Source: Hyphomonadaceae bacterium ML37
GTDB taxonomy: Bacteria; Pseudomonadota; Alphaproteobacteria; Caulobacterales; Maricaulaceae
Direction of reading: 5' to 3'
Assembly: GCA_027627685.1 (NCBI GenBank)
Contig: CP091241.1
Span: forward strand, 62,001 to 126,000
Length of the DNA: 64,000 nt
The notes under the pieces were generated by a model that was given only the letters and a program-made list of their open reading frames with translations, searched no databases and was not told where the DNA came from. Positions 17,756 to 24,934 of this stretch are shown here, in pieces (position 1 is the stretch's first letter; each line of letters begins with the position of its first letter). Made by a program: the position numbers and the translations under genes.

Positions 17756-18724
17756 CTACCCAACGGAGGCCCGCCACGCCTCCGGCTCCATTGTGAGCGC
17801 CGACTCCAGCGGCGGCTTCACGCGATACAGACGCGGCGCCTGCGCGACTTCATAGAGGCGGCAGAGCCTGAAATTATCCGGCCTCTCTTCCGCCAGTGAA
17901 ACCTCATTACGGGTGAGAAAGAACGGCGTGGTGCGCGCGCCACGCGTCGTTTTGACTTCCAGCAAGCGATCTTCGCCACGGGCGTTGAAGGAATGAATGT
18001 CGTAGCCCGCGCCATCGCCATCCTCTTGCGAGACCCAGCGCACTTTTCTGGCGAGGTCGGGACGGTCGAGAGCTGTGAGCCTGCGGCGCTCAAAGTCGAC
18101 CAGCATGGACTCGCCAGCTAGGCCGAGCTGGCGATTGCGAAAATCCCGGGCAACGGGATCGAATTTGCGCACCAGACGCTCAAGGCCCGGCGGGCGGGGC
18201 GTTCTCGGTGCGCCGGGTTCTGGCGGGTCATCGTCCACCACAATCGTTTGCGCTTCCGACGTTGCGAAGAGTCCGGCTGTGTCGGGAGAGCGCCCAGGCG
18301 CTGGCGAACCTTCGTCGCCGAAAGTCGACTGCGCTTCGGACATTCCAAAGAGTCTGGCGTTTTCGGGCGAGCGCGAGGCTGCTTCCATGAGGCCCGCTCC
18401 CACCCGGCCCCAATCCAAAACTTCAGGGTGGGCGGTGACATAGCGGTCAACCGCATCAAAAATCGCGTTCTGATAATTGGGTTTCGGGCGGTAACCGCGG
18501 ATCGTCGGCATGCCGAGTTCGCCCAGAACCGCTGAGATGTTCATGTGCTTGAATTCAACGGAGCGATGGGTTCGGCCAATAGCCTCCATCAAGGCCTTGG
18601 CATGGTGCGACTTGACGTAAGATTGGCCCGATTGCTCGGCGGCGAGCATGGCGAAATAGTCGCCGATGATGGCGTCCAGCTCGGCGTCGCTCCAATTCGT
18701 TCCGTACTTCGCCACGGCCCCCAT
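17756..18724 (-). CDS. DUF3883 nuclease-like protein with N-terminal partner domain
   Basis: Protein of 322 residues. The C-terminal half (about 200-315) is a DUF3883 domain with a PD-(D/E)xK-type core: GESMLVDFERR, WVSQEDGDGAGYDIHSF (Asp), DRLLEVKTTRG (E-x-K) and TPFFLTRNEV. The N-terminal part (about 8-98; NWSDAELDAIIGDYFAML, VEFKHMNISAVL, GYRPKPNYQNAIFDAV) is a module I know next to HNH or DUF3883 nucleases. Between them lies a 27-residue tandem duplication. DUF3883 is found in many defence and helicase proteins; a defence or repair role is inference. It sits between lepA and trpA on the opposite strand to both. Confidence 0.82.
   Translation of the reverse strand: MGAVAKYGTNWSDAELDAIIGDYFAMLAAEQSGQSYVKSHHAKALMEAIGRTHRSVEFKHMNISAVLGELGMPTIRGYRPKPNYQNAIFDAVDRYVTAHPEVLDWGRVGAGLMEAASRSPENARLFGMSEAQSTFGDEGSPAPGRSPDTAGLFATSEAQTIVVDDDPPEPGAPRTPRPPGLERLVRKFDPVARDFRNRQLGLAGESMLVDFERRRLTALDRPDLARKVRWVSQEDGDGAGYDIHSFNARGEDRLLEVKTTRGARTTPFFLTRNEVSLAEERPDNFRLCRLYEVAQAPRLYRVKPPLESALTMEPEAWRASVG
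18212..18373 (-). repeat. Tandem duplication of 81 bp inside the DUF3883 gene
   Basis: Residues 118-144 and 145-171 are two adjacent 27-residue units sharing RSP, LF, SEAQ and a C-terminal P-x-PG at the same positions (roughly half of the residues identical). The duplication has no length change, so it kept the frame; divergence between units suggests it is not recent. It forms the linker between the two domains. Confidence 0.8.
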
Positions 18725-18755
18725 CCGTCAGAATCTCAAGTGCGCAATCTGACGG
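18725..18755. promoter_or_regulatory. Inverted repeat directly upstream of the DUF3883 start
   Basis: Perfect 8-bp arms CCGTCAGA (18725-18732) and TCTGACGG (18748-18755) with a 15-base spacer, touching the DUF3883 start codon. It could be an operator for that gene or a leader hairpin. No family assignment is possible from sequence. Confidence 0.4.
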
Positions 18756-18882
18756 CGGCCGCCGCGTATTGTCCATCCCCCTGCATCCCCCCGCTTGACC
18801 CGCCTCCGCTCATCGTGAAGCTGGCCGCTCTCGCGCGCTCGGAGCGTTGCGGGGTTTGCAGGCACGACCGGAAGGGGTTTGG

Positions 18883-19677
18883 ATGACGCGGCTGGCGGCG
18901 GTGTTTGAGGGGTTGCGGGCGCAAGGCCGCGCCGGGTTTGTCGCCTATGTCATGGCCGGCGATCCGGATGTGGAGACGACGCTGTCCATGATGCGCGGCC
19001 TCGCCGATGCGGGGGCGGACATACTGGAACTCGGCGTGCCGTTCACCGATCCCATGGCCGACGGCCCGGTGATCCAGCGCGCGGCGATCCGGGCGCTGGC
19101 CGGGGGCATGACGCTGGCAGGCGTGCTGGACCTCACGGCGCGCTTTCGCGCCACCCATCCCGATACGCCGGTGATCCTGATGGGCTATGCCAACCCGTTT
19201 CACGCCATGGGGTATGAGGCGTTTGCGCTGGCCGCCGCCGCCGCTGGCGCCGACGGGGTGATCTGTGTGGATATTCCCCCTGAGGAGGATGCGCCCCTGC
19301 GCACGGCGCTGGAAGCCGGCGGGCTCGCCTTCGTGCGCCTGGCCGCCCCCACCACCGATGATGCGCGCCTGCCCCAGGTGGCCGCGCACTGCTCGGGCTT
19401 TGTCTATTACGTCTCCACCACCGGCGTCACGGGCGCCGGATCGGGCGCCACATCCGACATCGCCGGCGCCGTGGCGCGGGTGCGCGCGGCCAGCGGGCTT
19501 CCCGTGGCGGTGGGTTTTGGCGTAAAAACACCGGGGCGCGCCGCCGAGATCGCGACAGTCGCCGACGCCGTGGTGGTCGGATCGGCCATTGTCGAGGCGC
19601 TGGAGGTGCACGGGGCTGAGGCCGCCCTGACCATCGCGCGCGACCTGGCGCACGCCACCCATCAGGCGCGCGCATAG
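18883..19677 (+). CDS. trpA: Tryptophan synthase alpha subunit
   Basis: Cleaves indole-3-glycerol phosphate to indole and glyceraldehyde 3-phosphate, channelling indole to TrpB. It has 264 residues. The catalytic Glu is in LELGVPFTDPMADGPVIQRA (E49-like) and the catalytic Asp in GVICVDIPPEE (D60-like region); the phosphate loop GFGVKTP and VVVGSAIV are present, as is VYYVSTTGVTGAG. The start ATG 18883 is chosen over 18847 by family alignment. It is followed by accD at 72 bp. trpF and trpB, usually immediately upstream in alphaproteobacteria, are not here. Confidence 0.96.
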   Translation: MTRLAAVFEGLRAQGRAGFVAYVMAGDPDVETTLSMMRGLADAGADILELGVPFTDPMADGPVIQRAAIRALAGGMTLAGVLDLTARFRATHPDTPVILMGYANPFHAMGYEAFALAAAAAGADGVICVDIPPEEDAPLRTALEAGGLAFVRLAAPTTDDARLPQVAAHCSGFVYYVSTTGVTGAGSGATSDIAGAVARVRAASGLPVAVGFGVKTPGRAAEIATVADAVVVGSAIVEALEVHGAEAALTIARDLAHATHQARA

Positions 19678-19749
19678 ACCGATAAACGCCCCGGGCGGGC
19701 CGCGCTGTCACGGCGCTCCGCTTCAGGATCAGACAAGAGCGAGGCATCA

Positions 19750-20628
19750 ATGAGCTGGCTGCAGAGACTGACCCCGCCGGGCGTCCAGAAAATGTTCGAC
19801 AAGCGCGACACGCCGGAAAATCTCTGGGTGAAATGCCCGCTGTCGGGCGAGATGGTGTTCACCAAGGATCTCGAAGCGGGCCTGCATGTCACGCCCGCCG
19901 GCCATCACATGCGCATCGGCCCGGCCCTGCGCTTCAAATACACGTTTGACGGCGCCTGGGCCGATATCGCCCTGCCCGACGTGCCCCGCGACCCGCTCAA
20001 ATTCCGCGATGACAAGCCCTATACCAGCCGCCTGACCGCCGCGCGCAAGAAGACCGGTCGCGATGACGCCATGGCCATCGGCGTGGGCTCGATCCGCGGC
20101 GTGGAAACTACCGTGCTGGTGCAGGATTTCGCCTTCATGGGCGGCTCGCTGGGCATGGGCGCGGGCGAGGCCTTCATCCGCGCCTGCGAAACCGCCGTCG
20201 CCCGGCGCACGCCGCTGGTGGTGTTCACCGCCGCGGGGGGCGCCCGCATGCAGGAGGGCTGCCTCTCCCTGATGCAGATGCCGCGCACCACGCTGGGCGT
20301 GGAAATGCTGAAAGACGCGCGCCTGCCCTATATCGTCGTGCTCACCGACCCCACCACGGGCGGGGTGACGGCCAGCTACGCCATGCTGGGCGATGTCCAT
20401 ATCGCCGAACCGGGCGCCCTCATCGGCTTCGCCGGCCAGCGCGTGATCGAACAAACCATCCGCGAAAAACTCCCCGAAGGCTTCCAGCGCTCCGAATACC
20501 TCCTGGCCAAAGGCATGGTGGACAAGGTCGTCCCCCGCAAGGACCTGCCCAAAACGCTGGGCAATCTGTTGCGCGTGCTGCTCAAGCGGCCTGCGGCGTC
20601 GAATTTACCGGCGAAGGTGGAGGCGTAG
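19750..20628 (+). CDS. accD: Acetyl-CoA carboxylase carboxyltransferase subunit beta
   Basis: Beta subunit of the acetyl-CoA carboxyltransferase, first step of fatty-acid synthesis; 292 residues. Crotonase-fold motifs include [50 protein letters not shown] and [15 protein letters not shown]. The N-terminal zinc ribbon is degenerate: only one Cys ([10 protein letters not shown]) remains of the four in the E. coli protein, as I know for other alphaproteobacteria. It is coupled to trpA as in many alphaproteobacteria. folC, the usual next gene, is missing and repeats follow. Confidence 0.96.
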   Translation: MSWLQRLTPPGVQKMFDKRDTPENLWVKCPLSGEMVFTKDLEAGLHVTPAGHHMRIGPALRFKYTFDGAWADIALPDVPRDPLKFRDDKPYTSRLTAARKKTGRDDAMAIGVGSIRGVETTVLVQDFAFMGGSLGMGAGEAFIRACETAVARRTPLVVFTAAGGARMQEGCLSLMQMPRTTLGVEMLKDARLPYIVVLTDPTTGGVTASYAMLGDVHIAEPGALIGFAGQRVIEQTIREKLPEGFQRSEYLLAKGMVDKVVPRKDLPKTLGNLLRVLLKRPAASNLPAKVEA

Positions 20629-20662
20629 GGGGGGTAGGGGAGGTAAATCACCCGCTCCTTGC

Positions 20663-20777
20663 TTTCCCGGGCGGCGCAGCCGACCCGGGACCCATCCACC
20701 GATGCTTTCCGCTGTCACGGCGGGTCAACTGTGTCGGGATGGGTCCCGGATAACCGCTTCGCGGTTTCCGGGAAAAC
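20663..20777. repeat. Nested palindromic repeat, family R1 copy a
   Basis: Two head-to-head hairpins. Left: TTTCCCGGG, a small hairpin, then CCCGGGACCCATCC. Right: GGATGGGTCCCGG, a hairpin AACCGCTTCGCGGTT, then CCGGGAAAAC. The outer ends and the inner GGACCCATCC/GGATGGGTCC motifs are inverted copies of each other. Four other copies are in this window (b-e). It lies directly after accD. Confidence 0.85.
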
Positions 20778-20810
20778 ACGGGGGGGGGCGCGGTGAGCCC
20801 CGCCGTCAGG

Positions 20811-21137
20811 TCACCTCAACCCTGGAAAACTCTCCACCGCCTGCACCCGCAGATCAGGGAAGCTTGTCACGTACTGGATGGTGAAGTCGGGGAAGCTGTC
20901 CACCTCGCGCCAGCGGCCGCACGCGTCAGGGAAGCTGTCCACCCATTGCACGCGCAGGTCCGGGAAGCTGGTGACCATCTGGACGCGGATATCGGGAAAG
21001 CTCGTGACCACTTTCACCCGGCCCTGCAGCGCCTGGCCGTTATAGGTGCAGTCCGGGGCGAGGTCCGCCCCGTGTCCGTGGGTGTTCGCAGACGCCAGCG
21101 CCAGCGCCGCCAGCGTGTTGAGGCCGCCCATGAGCAT
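20811..21137 (-). CDS. Small secreted SFPD-repeat protein
   Basis: Protein of 108 residues with a short hydrophobic N-terminus (GGLNTLAALALASA, probable signal peptide), a Cys-containing segment (DCTYNGQALQG) and then six imperfect copies of a roughly 11-residue unit of the form V-x-V-V-x-SFPD-x-x-VQ (about residues 41-108). One unit is expanded with a second Cys (SFPDACGR), so a disulfide between the two cysteines is possible. The period suggests a beta-strand repeat fold. I know similar SFPD-repeat proteins in other bacteria, but no function. A strong AAAGGAGG lies 5 bases before ATG 21137. It is flanked by R1 repeat copies a and b. Confidence 0.75.
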   Translation of the reverse strand: MLMGGLNTLAALALASANTHGHGADLAPDCTYNGQALQGRVKVVTSFPDIRVQMVTSFPDLRVQWVDSFPDACGRWREVDSFPDFTIQYVTSFPDLRVQAVESFPGLR

Positions 21138-21210
21138 CCCCGCCTCCTTTGTCGCGAATGACGGGGGAAGGCTGGCGGGGCGGGGATGAATGAGGGGTGA
21201 ATTGATAGCT

Positions 21211-21340
21211 GTTTTCCCGGGCGCCCCGGCCGTGAGGCGGGGCGAACCGGGACCCATCCACCCTACCTCTCCACCGCATAAGCGGTTCAAAAATTGGGGG
21301 ATAGGTCCCGGATAACCGCTTCGCGGTTTCCGGGAGAACA
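21211..21340. repeat. Nested palindromic repeat, family R1 copy b
   Basis: It starts GTTTTCCCGGG and ends TTCCGGGAGAAC. The left hairpin interior differs from copy a (GCCCCGGCCGTGAGGCGGGGC), while the right hairpin is nearly identical to copy a (GGTCCCGGATAACCGCTTCG). The centre between the halves is unrelated to the other copies. It lies between the SFPD gene promoter and the DUF1295 gene. Confidence 0.85.
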
Positions 21341-21367
21341 GGGGTTGGGTGGAGGATGAGACCCCCC

Positions 21368-22165
21368 TCACCCCCGCTTCGGCGGCAGGGGCACAAACGC
21401 CGACACCCGCGCCACATACGCCTCGTATCCGGGGCGCGATTTCTTCAGGCCGCGCTCCAGGAGAGGCGCGCCGGACCAGCGCATCAGGGTCCAGGTGACG
21501 AACAGCGGGCCGATCACGGCGAACAGGCCGGGCGTGGTTTCCGCTGCGATGAGCCAGATGCCCCACCAGGCGCAGGCCTCACCGAAATAATTGGGATGGC
21601 GGCTCCAGCCCCACACGCCGGTATCGAGCACCTTGCCCTTTTTGGCCGGGTCGGCCTTGAAGCGGGTGAGCTGGATGTCGGCGATGGTCTCATACCCGAT
21701 GCCGAACACGGCGAGCGCCATGCCGATGAAGGCGAGGGCGCCGAAGGCCGCAGGCTGGGCCGCGACCTGGCCCAGCTGCACGGGCAGGCTGGCGATGAAC
21801 AGGAGGCCCGCCTGCGGCCCGAACACGAACAGGGCGGTGGTCTTGCCAAAGCCCCAGCCGCGTTTCTCCTCGGCATGGCGCACCAGCGCGGCGTAGCGCT
21901 TGTCAGCGCCCTCATGGCGCCAGCGCCAGAACAGATACCCGCCCAGGCGCAAGCCCCAGACCAATGCGAGGCCGGTGATCACCAGCTGGCGAGTTTCCCA
22001 GCCATCGGCCATCACAAAGCTCGTCACCGCCATCAGCGTGATGCCCAGCGCCCAGAACGCATCCACGAAGCTGGGGTCGCGCGTGCGCTGGGCGGCGAGC
22101 CAGAGCGCGGCGAACAGAACGATCACGATGGCGGCGTTGGCGGCCAGCAAGGCAAAGGCGGACAT
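21368..22165 (-). CDS. DUF1295 steroid-reductase-like membrane protein
   Basis: Polytopic membrane protein of 265 residues with about six TM segments. It belongs to the DUF1295 group related to steroid 5-alpha-reductases and isoprenylcysteine methyltransferases. Diagnostic segments are DPSFVDAFWALG (about 30-41), the WGLRLGGYLFWR motif, and the C-terminal WGWSRHPNYFGEACAWWGIWL, where the NADPH/cofactor-binding residues of the superfamily lie. The substrate is unknown; a lipid reductase role is the family guess. It is transcribed toward the SFPD gene. Confidence 0.88.
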   Translation of the reverse strand: MSAFALLAANAAIVIVLFAALWLAAQRTRDPSFVDAFWALGITLMAVTSFVMADGWETRQLVITGLALVWGLRLGGYLFWRWRHEGADKRYAALVRHAEEKRGWGFGKTTALFVFGPQAGLLFIASLPVQLGQVAAQPAAFGALAFIGMALAVFGIGYETIADIQLTRFKADPAKKGKVLDTGVWGWSRHPNYFGEACAWWGIWLIAAETTPGLFAVIGPLFVTWTLMRWSGAPLLERGLKKSRPGYEAYVARVSAFVPLPPKRG

Positions 22166-22267
22166 GGCGGCTCCGGGTCAGGCGGTGAGTGTCGGGTGGA
22201 GCCTAGCGGGGCGGGGCGGCGATGTCGCGGGGGGAAGTGGTGAGGGGTGGTGCTGCGCGGATTTCTT

Positions 22268-22310
22268 GTTTTCCCGGAATGGGCGCAGCCCATGTCCGGG
22301 ACCCAGCCCG
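22268..22310. repeat. Half copy of palindromic repeat family R1 (copy c)
   Basis: Only one hairpin unit is present: GTTTTCCCGG, an inner hairpin (GGGCGCAGCCC), then TCCGGGACCCA. The second, inverted half that completes copies a, b, d and e is missing. This shows that single units occur as well as pairs. Confidence 0.75.
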
Positions 22311-22354
22311 ATCGTATGCCAGGAACTCCCCTCAACCCCATGAAAGCGCATTGT

Positions 22355-22460
22355 CGCAAGCGCTCCGGCGGGTCAAGGCCGCCCCGGATTTAATCCGGGG
22401 CGCCGCATGCGGTGACCGAGCGAAGCTCGGTCAGCCTTGACGCGCCGGAGACGCCTTGCG
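22355..22460. repeat. Intergenic palindromic element, family R2 copy 2
   Basis: The left arm begins CGCAAGCGCTCCGGCG and continues GTCAAGGC; the right arm begins GCCTTGAC and ends GGAGACGCCTTGCG. The outer CGCAAG/CTTGCG ends and the GTCAAGG/CCTTGAC core match copy 1 at 15303-15401, while the interior differs. This conservation of arms with a variable centre defines the family. Confidence 0.8.
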
Positions 22461-22530
22461 GGAGACTCGGCATGGGGTTTGGGGGGCGTGTGTGGATTAA
22501 CTTATCCTTGAACGCGGCAGCACCAATCCC

Positions 22531-22998
22531 CTACCTCACCAGCCACCGCCACCCGCCCATGCCGGCGAGCATGGCGATGAGGAAGATATACACCTCGCCC
22601 ATCCCGAGCGCCGCCGCGGACAAGGCCGGGCCGGGGCAGAAGCCGGCGAGCCCCCAGCCTGCGCCGAACAGGGCTGCGCCGCCGATCAGGCGCGGGTCCA
22701 GCTGCCGGGCGGTGGGCAGGGAGAAGCTGCCGGCGAACAGCGGCTTGCCGCGCGGCAGGATGAGGCGGTAGCCGATGGCGGTCACCCCCATGGCGCCGCC
22801 CATGACGAAGGCCAGAGACGGGTCCCATGTTCCGGCCACATCCAGGAAGTTGAGCACCTTGGCCGGGTTGATCATGTCGGAGATGACCAGGCCCAGCCCG
22901 AACAGCAGGCCGGCCCCCAGCGCAGCCAGCGGCAGGGCCAGAGCGGCGGACGGGGCGGGCGCGGAGGGCGCGGGGCGGGTGGTGTGTGTGTCGGTCAT
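22531..22998 (-). CDS. YeeE/YedE-type transporter half (DUF6691)
   Basis: Membrane protein of 155 residues with four TM segments. It belongs to the second, short half of the split YeeE/YedE (TsuA-like) sulfur-compound transporters: GLGLVISDMINPAKVLNFLDVAGTWDPSLAFVMGGA, then GAALFGAGWGLAGFCPGPAL with its conserved Cys. Thiosulfate or related sulfur uptake is the family role. It lies 8 bp downstream of its partner half. Start MTDTHTTRP; the first 25 residues are Pro/Ala-rich. Confidence 0.9.
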   Translation of the reverse strand: MTDTHTTRPAPSAPAPSAALALPLAALGAGLLFGLGLVISDMINPAKVLNFLDVAGTWDPSLAFVMGGAMGVTAIGYRLILPRGKPLFAGSFSLPTARQLDPRLIGGAALFGAGWGLAGFCPGPALSAAALGMGEVYIFLIAMLAGMGGWRWLVR

Positions 22999-23006
22999 GG
23001 CGGGCC

Positions 23007-23435
23007 TCATGCGATCAGATGGCGGGTGATGAAGACGGTGACGGCGCCCGCGGCCATGAACACGGCCACGGAGACCAGGCTGCGCGGGGAGAACAGGCTG
23101 AGCCCGCACACGCCGTGGCCCGAGGTGCAGCCCGATCCCATCTGCGTGCCCACGCCCACCAGCAAGCCGGCGGCGATCAGGGTCAGGGGGCCCGCCTCGA
23201 TGGTCACAGCCACCGGTCCGGCGGCGAGCATCACGATCAGCGGCGCGGCGATCAGGCCGGCCACAAAGGCCAGGCGCCAGAGCCGGTCGGGCACAGACGG
23301 GCCGATCAGCCCGCCGGCAATGCCGGAAATCCCGGCAATGCGGCCGTTGGCGGCCATCAGCCAGATGGCCGACAGGCCGATCAGCGCGCCGCCGATCAGG
23401 GCGGAGACCGGGGTGAAGGGGGTGACAGCGTCCAT
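23007..23435 (-). CDS. YeeE/YedE-type transporter half
   Basis: First half of a split YeeE/YedE sulfur transporter, 142 residues and about four TM segments. The family signature GSGCTSGHGVCGLS (about residues 100-113) holds the two Cys that relay sulfur compounds through the membrane in TsuA-type proteins. It forms an operon with the DUF6691 half and is divergent from the BigR/SqrR-like regulator and persulfide hydrolase. This is the typical setting for sulfide or persulfide handling. Confidence 0.9.
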   Translation of the reverse strand: MDAVTPFTPVSALIGGALIGLSAIWLMAANGRIAGISGIAGGLIGPSVPDRLWRLAFVAGLIAAPLIVMLAAGPVAVTIEAGPLTLIAAGLLVGVGTQMGSGCTSGHGVCGLSLFSPRSLVSVAVFMAAGAVTVFITRHLIA

Positions 23436-23517
23436 GGGCAATCCTTTCCTGGAGCGGGACCGTGTTGCGTCAGGGGGCGGAGCGGATGAGACATCCCGCC
23501 ACGCTGCGCCCTCTTGA

Positions 23518-23533
23518 TTATCAGTTTTGATAA
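23518..23533. promoter_or_regulatory. Candidate operator of the BigR/SqrR-like regulator
   Basis: Perfect inverted repeat TTATCA (23518-23523), GTTT, TGATAA (23528-23533), set in an AT-rich stretch (TAAATGATATATATG) that is exceptional in this GC-rich window. It lies midway between the divergent transporter operon (start 23435) and the regulator (start 23601), where an ArsR-type repressor would be expected to control both directions. Confidence 0.6.
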
Positions 23534-23600
23534 ATGATATATATGAAGACGAAACGCAAGGGGCTTCGCAGATGCGAGGCCGGAGCACGAAGAGGCTGAC

Positions 23601-23993
23601 ATGGACCGAGCCCAGACACTGACCCCGCACGAGGCGGCGCCGGACGCGGCCCCATCTCCCGGAATCGACATTGCGCAATTGCGCATGCGCGCCGGAGAGG
23701 TGAGCGGGCTCTTGAAGCTGCTGGCCAATCCCGGCCGCCTGCTGATCGCCTGCGAGCTTATGGATGGCGAGCGCAATGTCAGCCAGATCGAGCAGCGCAC
23801 CGGCGTGCGCCAGCCCAATCTGTCGCGCGATCTGGCCCGCCTGCGCGCCGCCGGCCTCGTGGCGACGCGCCGCGACGGCAAGGCGGTGCATTACCGCCTG
23901 AAGGATTCGCGCATCGCGCTCCTGATGCCCGCCCTGTGCGCGGCCTTTGCCTCTGATTTGAAGACACCCTCCCCCCACCAAAAGGACCTCTGA
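23601..23993 (+). CDS. ArsR-family persulfide-type regulator (BigR/SqrR-like)
   Basis: Winged-helix repressor of 130 residues. The HTH region is ERNVSQIEQRTGVRQPNLSRDLARLRAAGLV, then the wing RRDGKAVHYRL. Two Cys, C51 (LLIACELM) and C113 (ALCAAF), sit where BigR and SqrR carry their persulfide-sensing pair, although the spacing of 62 is slightly shorter than the 66 I recall for those proteins. No arsenic site (ELCVCDL) is present. It is 2 bp upstream of the persulfide-dioxygenase-like gene and divergent from the sulfur transporter genes, which supports sulfide/persulfide sensing. Confidence 0.85.
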   Translation: MDRAQTLTPHEAAPDAAPSPGIDIAQLRMRAGEVSGLLKLLANPGRLLIACELMDGERNVSQIEQRTGVRQPNLSRDLARLRAAGLVATRRDGKAVHYRLKDSRIALLMPALCAAFASDLKTPSPHQKDL

Positions 23994-23995
23994 TC

Positions 23996-24865
23996 ATGAC
24001 CCAGAAACCGGACGTCAAAGCTTTCTTCGACCCGGCCACCAACACGGTGAGCTATGTGGTCTCCGACCCGCAGACCAGGCAGGCCGCCATCGTGGACTCC
24101 GTGCTCGACTATGACCCCAAATCGGGGCGCACCTCGAAGGCCAGCGCCGACGCCGTTATCGCCTATGTGCGCGAGCAGGGCTTCTCGGTGCAGTGGATCC
24201 TGGAGACCCATGTCCACGCCGACCACCTCTCCGCCGCGCCGTATCTGAAGGAAATCGTCGGCGGGACGCTGGCCATCGGCTCCAATATCCGCACCGTGCA
24301 GGACGTGTTCGGCAAGGTGTTCAACGCCGGAACCGAGTTTGCGCGCGACGGCTCACAGTTCGACCGCCTGTTCGAGGATGGCGAGTCCTTCCAGCTCGGC
24401 TCCATCGAGGCCCATGCCATCCACACGCCCGGCCACACGCCCGCCTGCATGACCTATGTAATCGGCGATGCGGGCTTTGTGGGCGACACGCTGTTCATGC
24501 CGGACTATGGCACCGCGCGCTGCGACTTCCCCGGCGGCGACGCCCATGTGCTCTACCGGTCGATCCGGAAAATCTACGCCCTGCCTGACGAGACGCGCCT
24601 CTTCCTGTGCCACGACTACCTGCCTGAGGGGCGCGAGGATTACCGCTGGGAAACCACAGTCGGCGCCCAGAAGGCGGGCAATATCCATGTGCATGAAGGT
24701 GTCAGCGAAGAGGCGTTCGTGAAGATGCGCACGACGCGCGACGCCACCCTGGCCATGCCGGTGCTGATCCTGCCCTCGGTGCAGGTCAATATGCGCGCCG
24801 GCCACTTCCCGCCGGCGGACGATAACGGCCTTACCTATCTGAAAATCCCGGTGGATGCGCTCTGA
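23996..24865 (+). CDS. blh: Metallo-beta-lactamase-fold persulfide dioxygenase-like hydrolase (Blh/ETHE1 type)
   Basis: Protein of 289 residues. The MBL metal site starts with THVHADHLS (about residues 70-78) and continues with HTPGHTPACMTYVIGD, GDTLFMPDYGTARCDFPGGD and FLCHDY. ETHE1-type enzymes use a single Fe(II) to oxidise glutathione persulfide to sulfite. In BigR operons this gene (blh) handles sulfide-derived persulfide. It follows the regulator at 2 bp, so co-transcription is certain in practice. The real substrate remains inferred from the family. Confidence 0.9.
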   Translation: MTQKPDVKAFFDPATNTVSYVVSDPQTRQAAIVDSVLDYDPKSGRTSKASADAVIAYVREQGFSVQWILETHVHADHLSAAPYLKEIVGGTLAIGSNIRTVQDVFGKVFNAGTEFARDGSQFDRLFEDGESFQLGSIEAHAIHTPGHTPACMTYVIGDAGFVGDTLFMPDYGTARCDFPGGDAHVLYRSIRKIYALPDETRLFLCHDYLPEGREDYRWETTVGAQKAGNIHVHEGVSEEAFVKMRTTRDATLAMPVLILPSVQVNMRAGHFPPADDNGLTYLKIPVDAL

Positions 24866-24934
24866 CCGCACGCGGCGGGCCGGGGCGCAGCGCGCGGCCC
24901 GTCCCGCCGGACGCCCCAAAGGTGGCGAAGGCCT

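Larger units (their letters stand above)
22166..22530. other. Repeat-filled intergenic region
   Basis: 365 bp without a credible gene. It contains a half copy of the R1 repeat (22268-22310) and the second R2 palindrome (22355-22460), which itself encloses two smaller perfect hairpins (CCCGGATTTAATCCGGG and GACCGAGCGAAGCTCGGTC). The remaining sequence shows nothing recognisable. Confidence 0.7.

Noticed and set aside
21138-21566. Extension of the SFPD frame upstream to 251 codons
   Set aside because: The added residues translate the R1 repeat and the antisense of the DUF1295 gene; the strong AAAGGAGG before ATG 21137 fixes the start.
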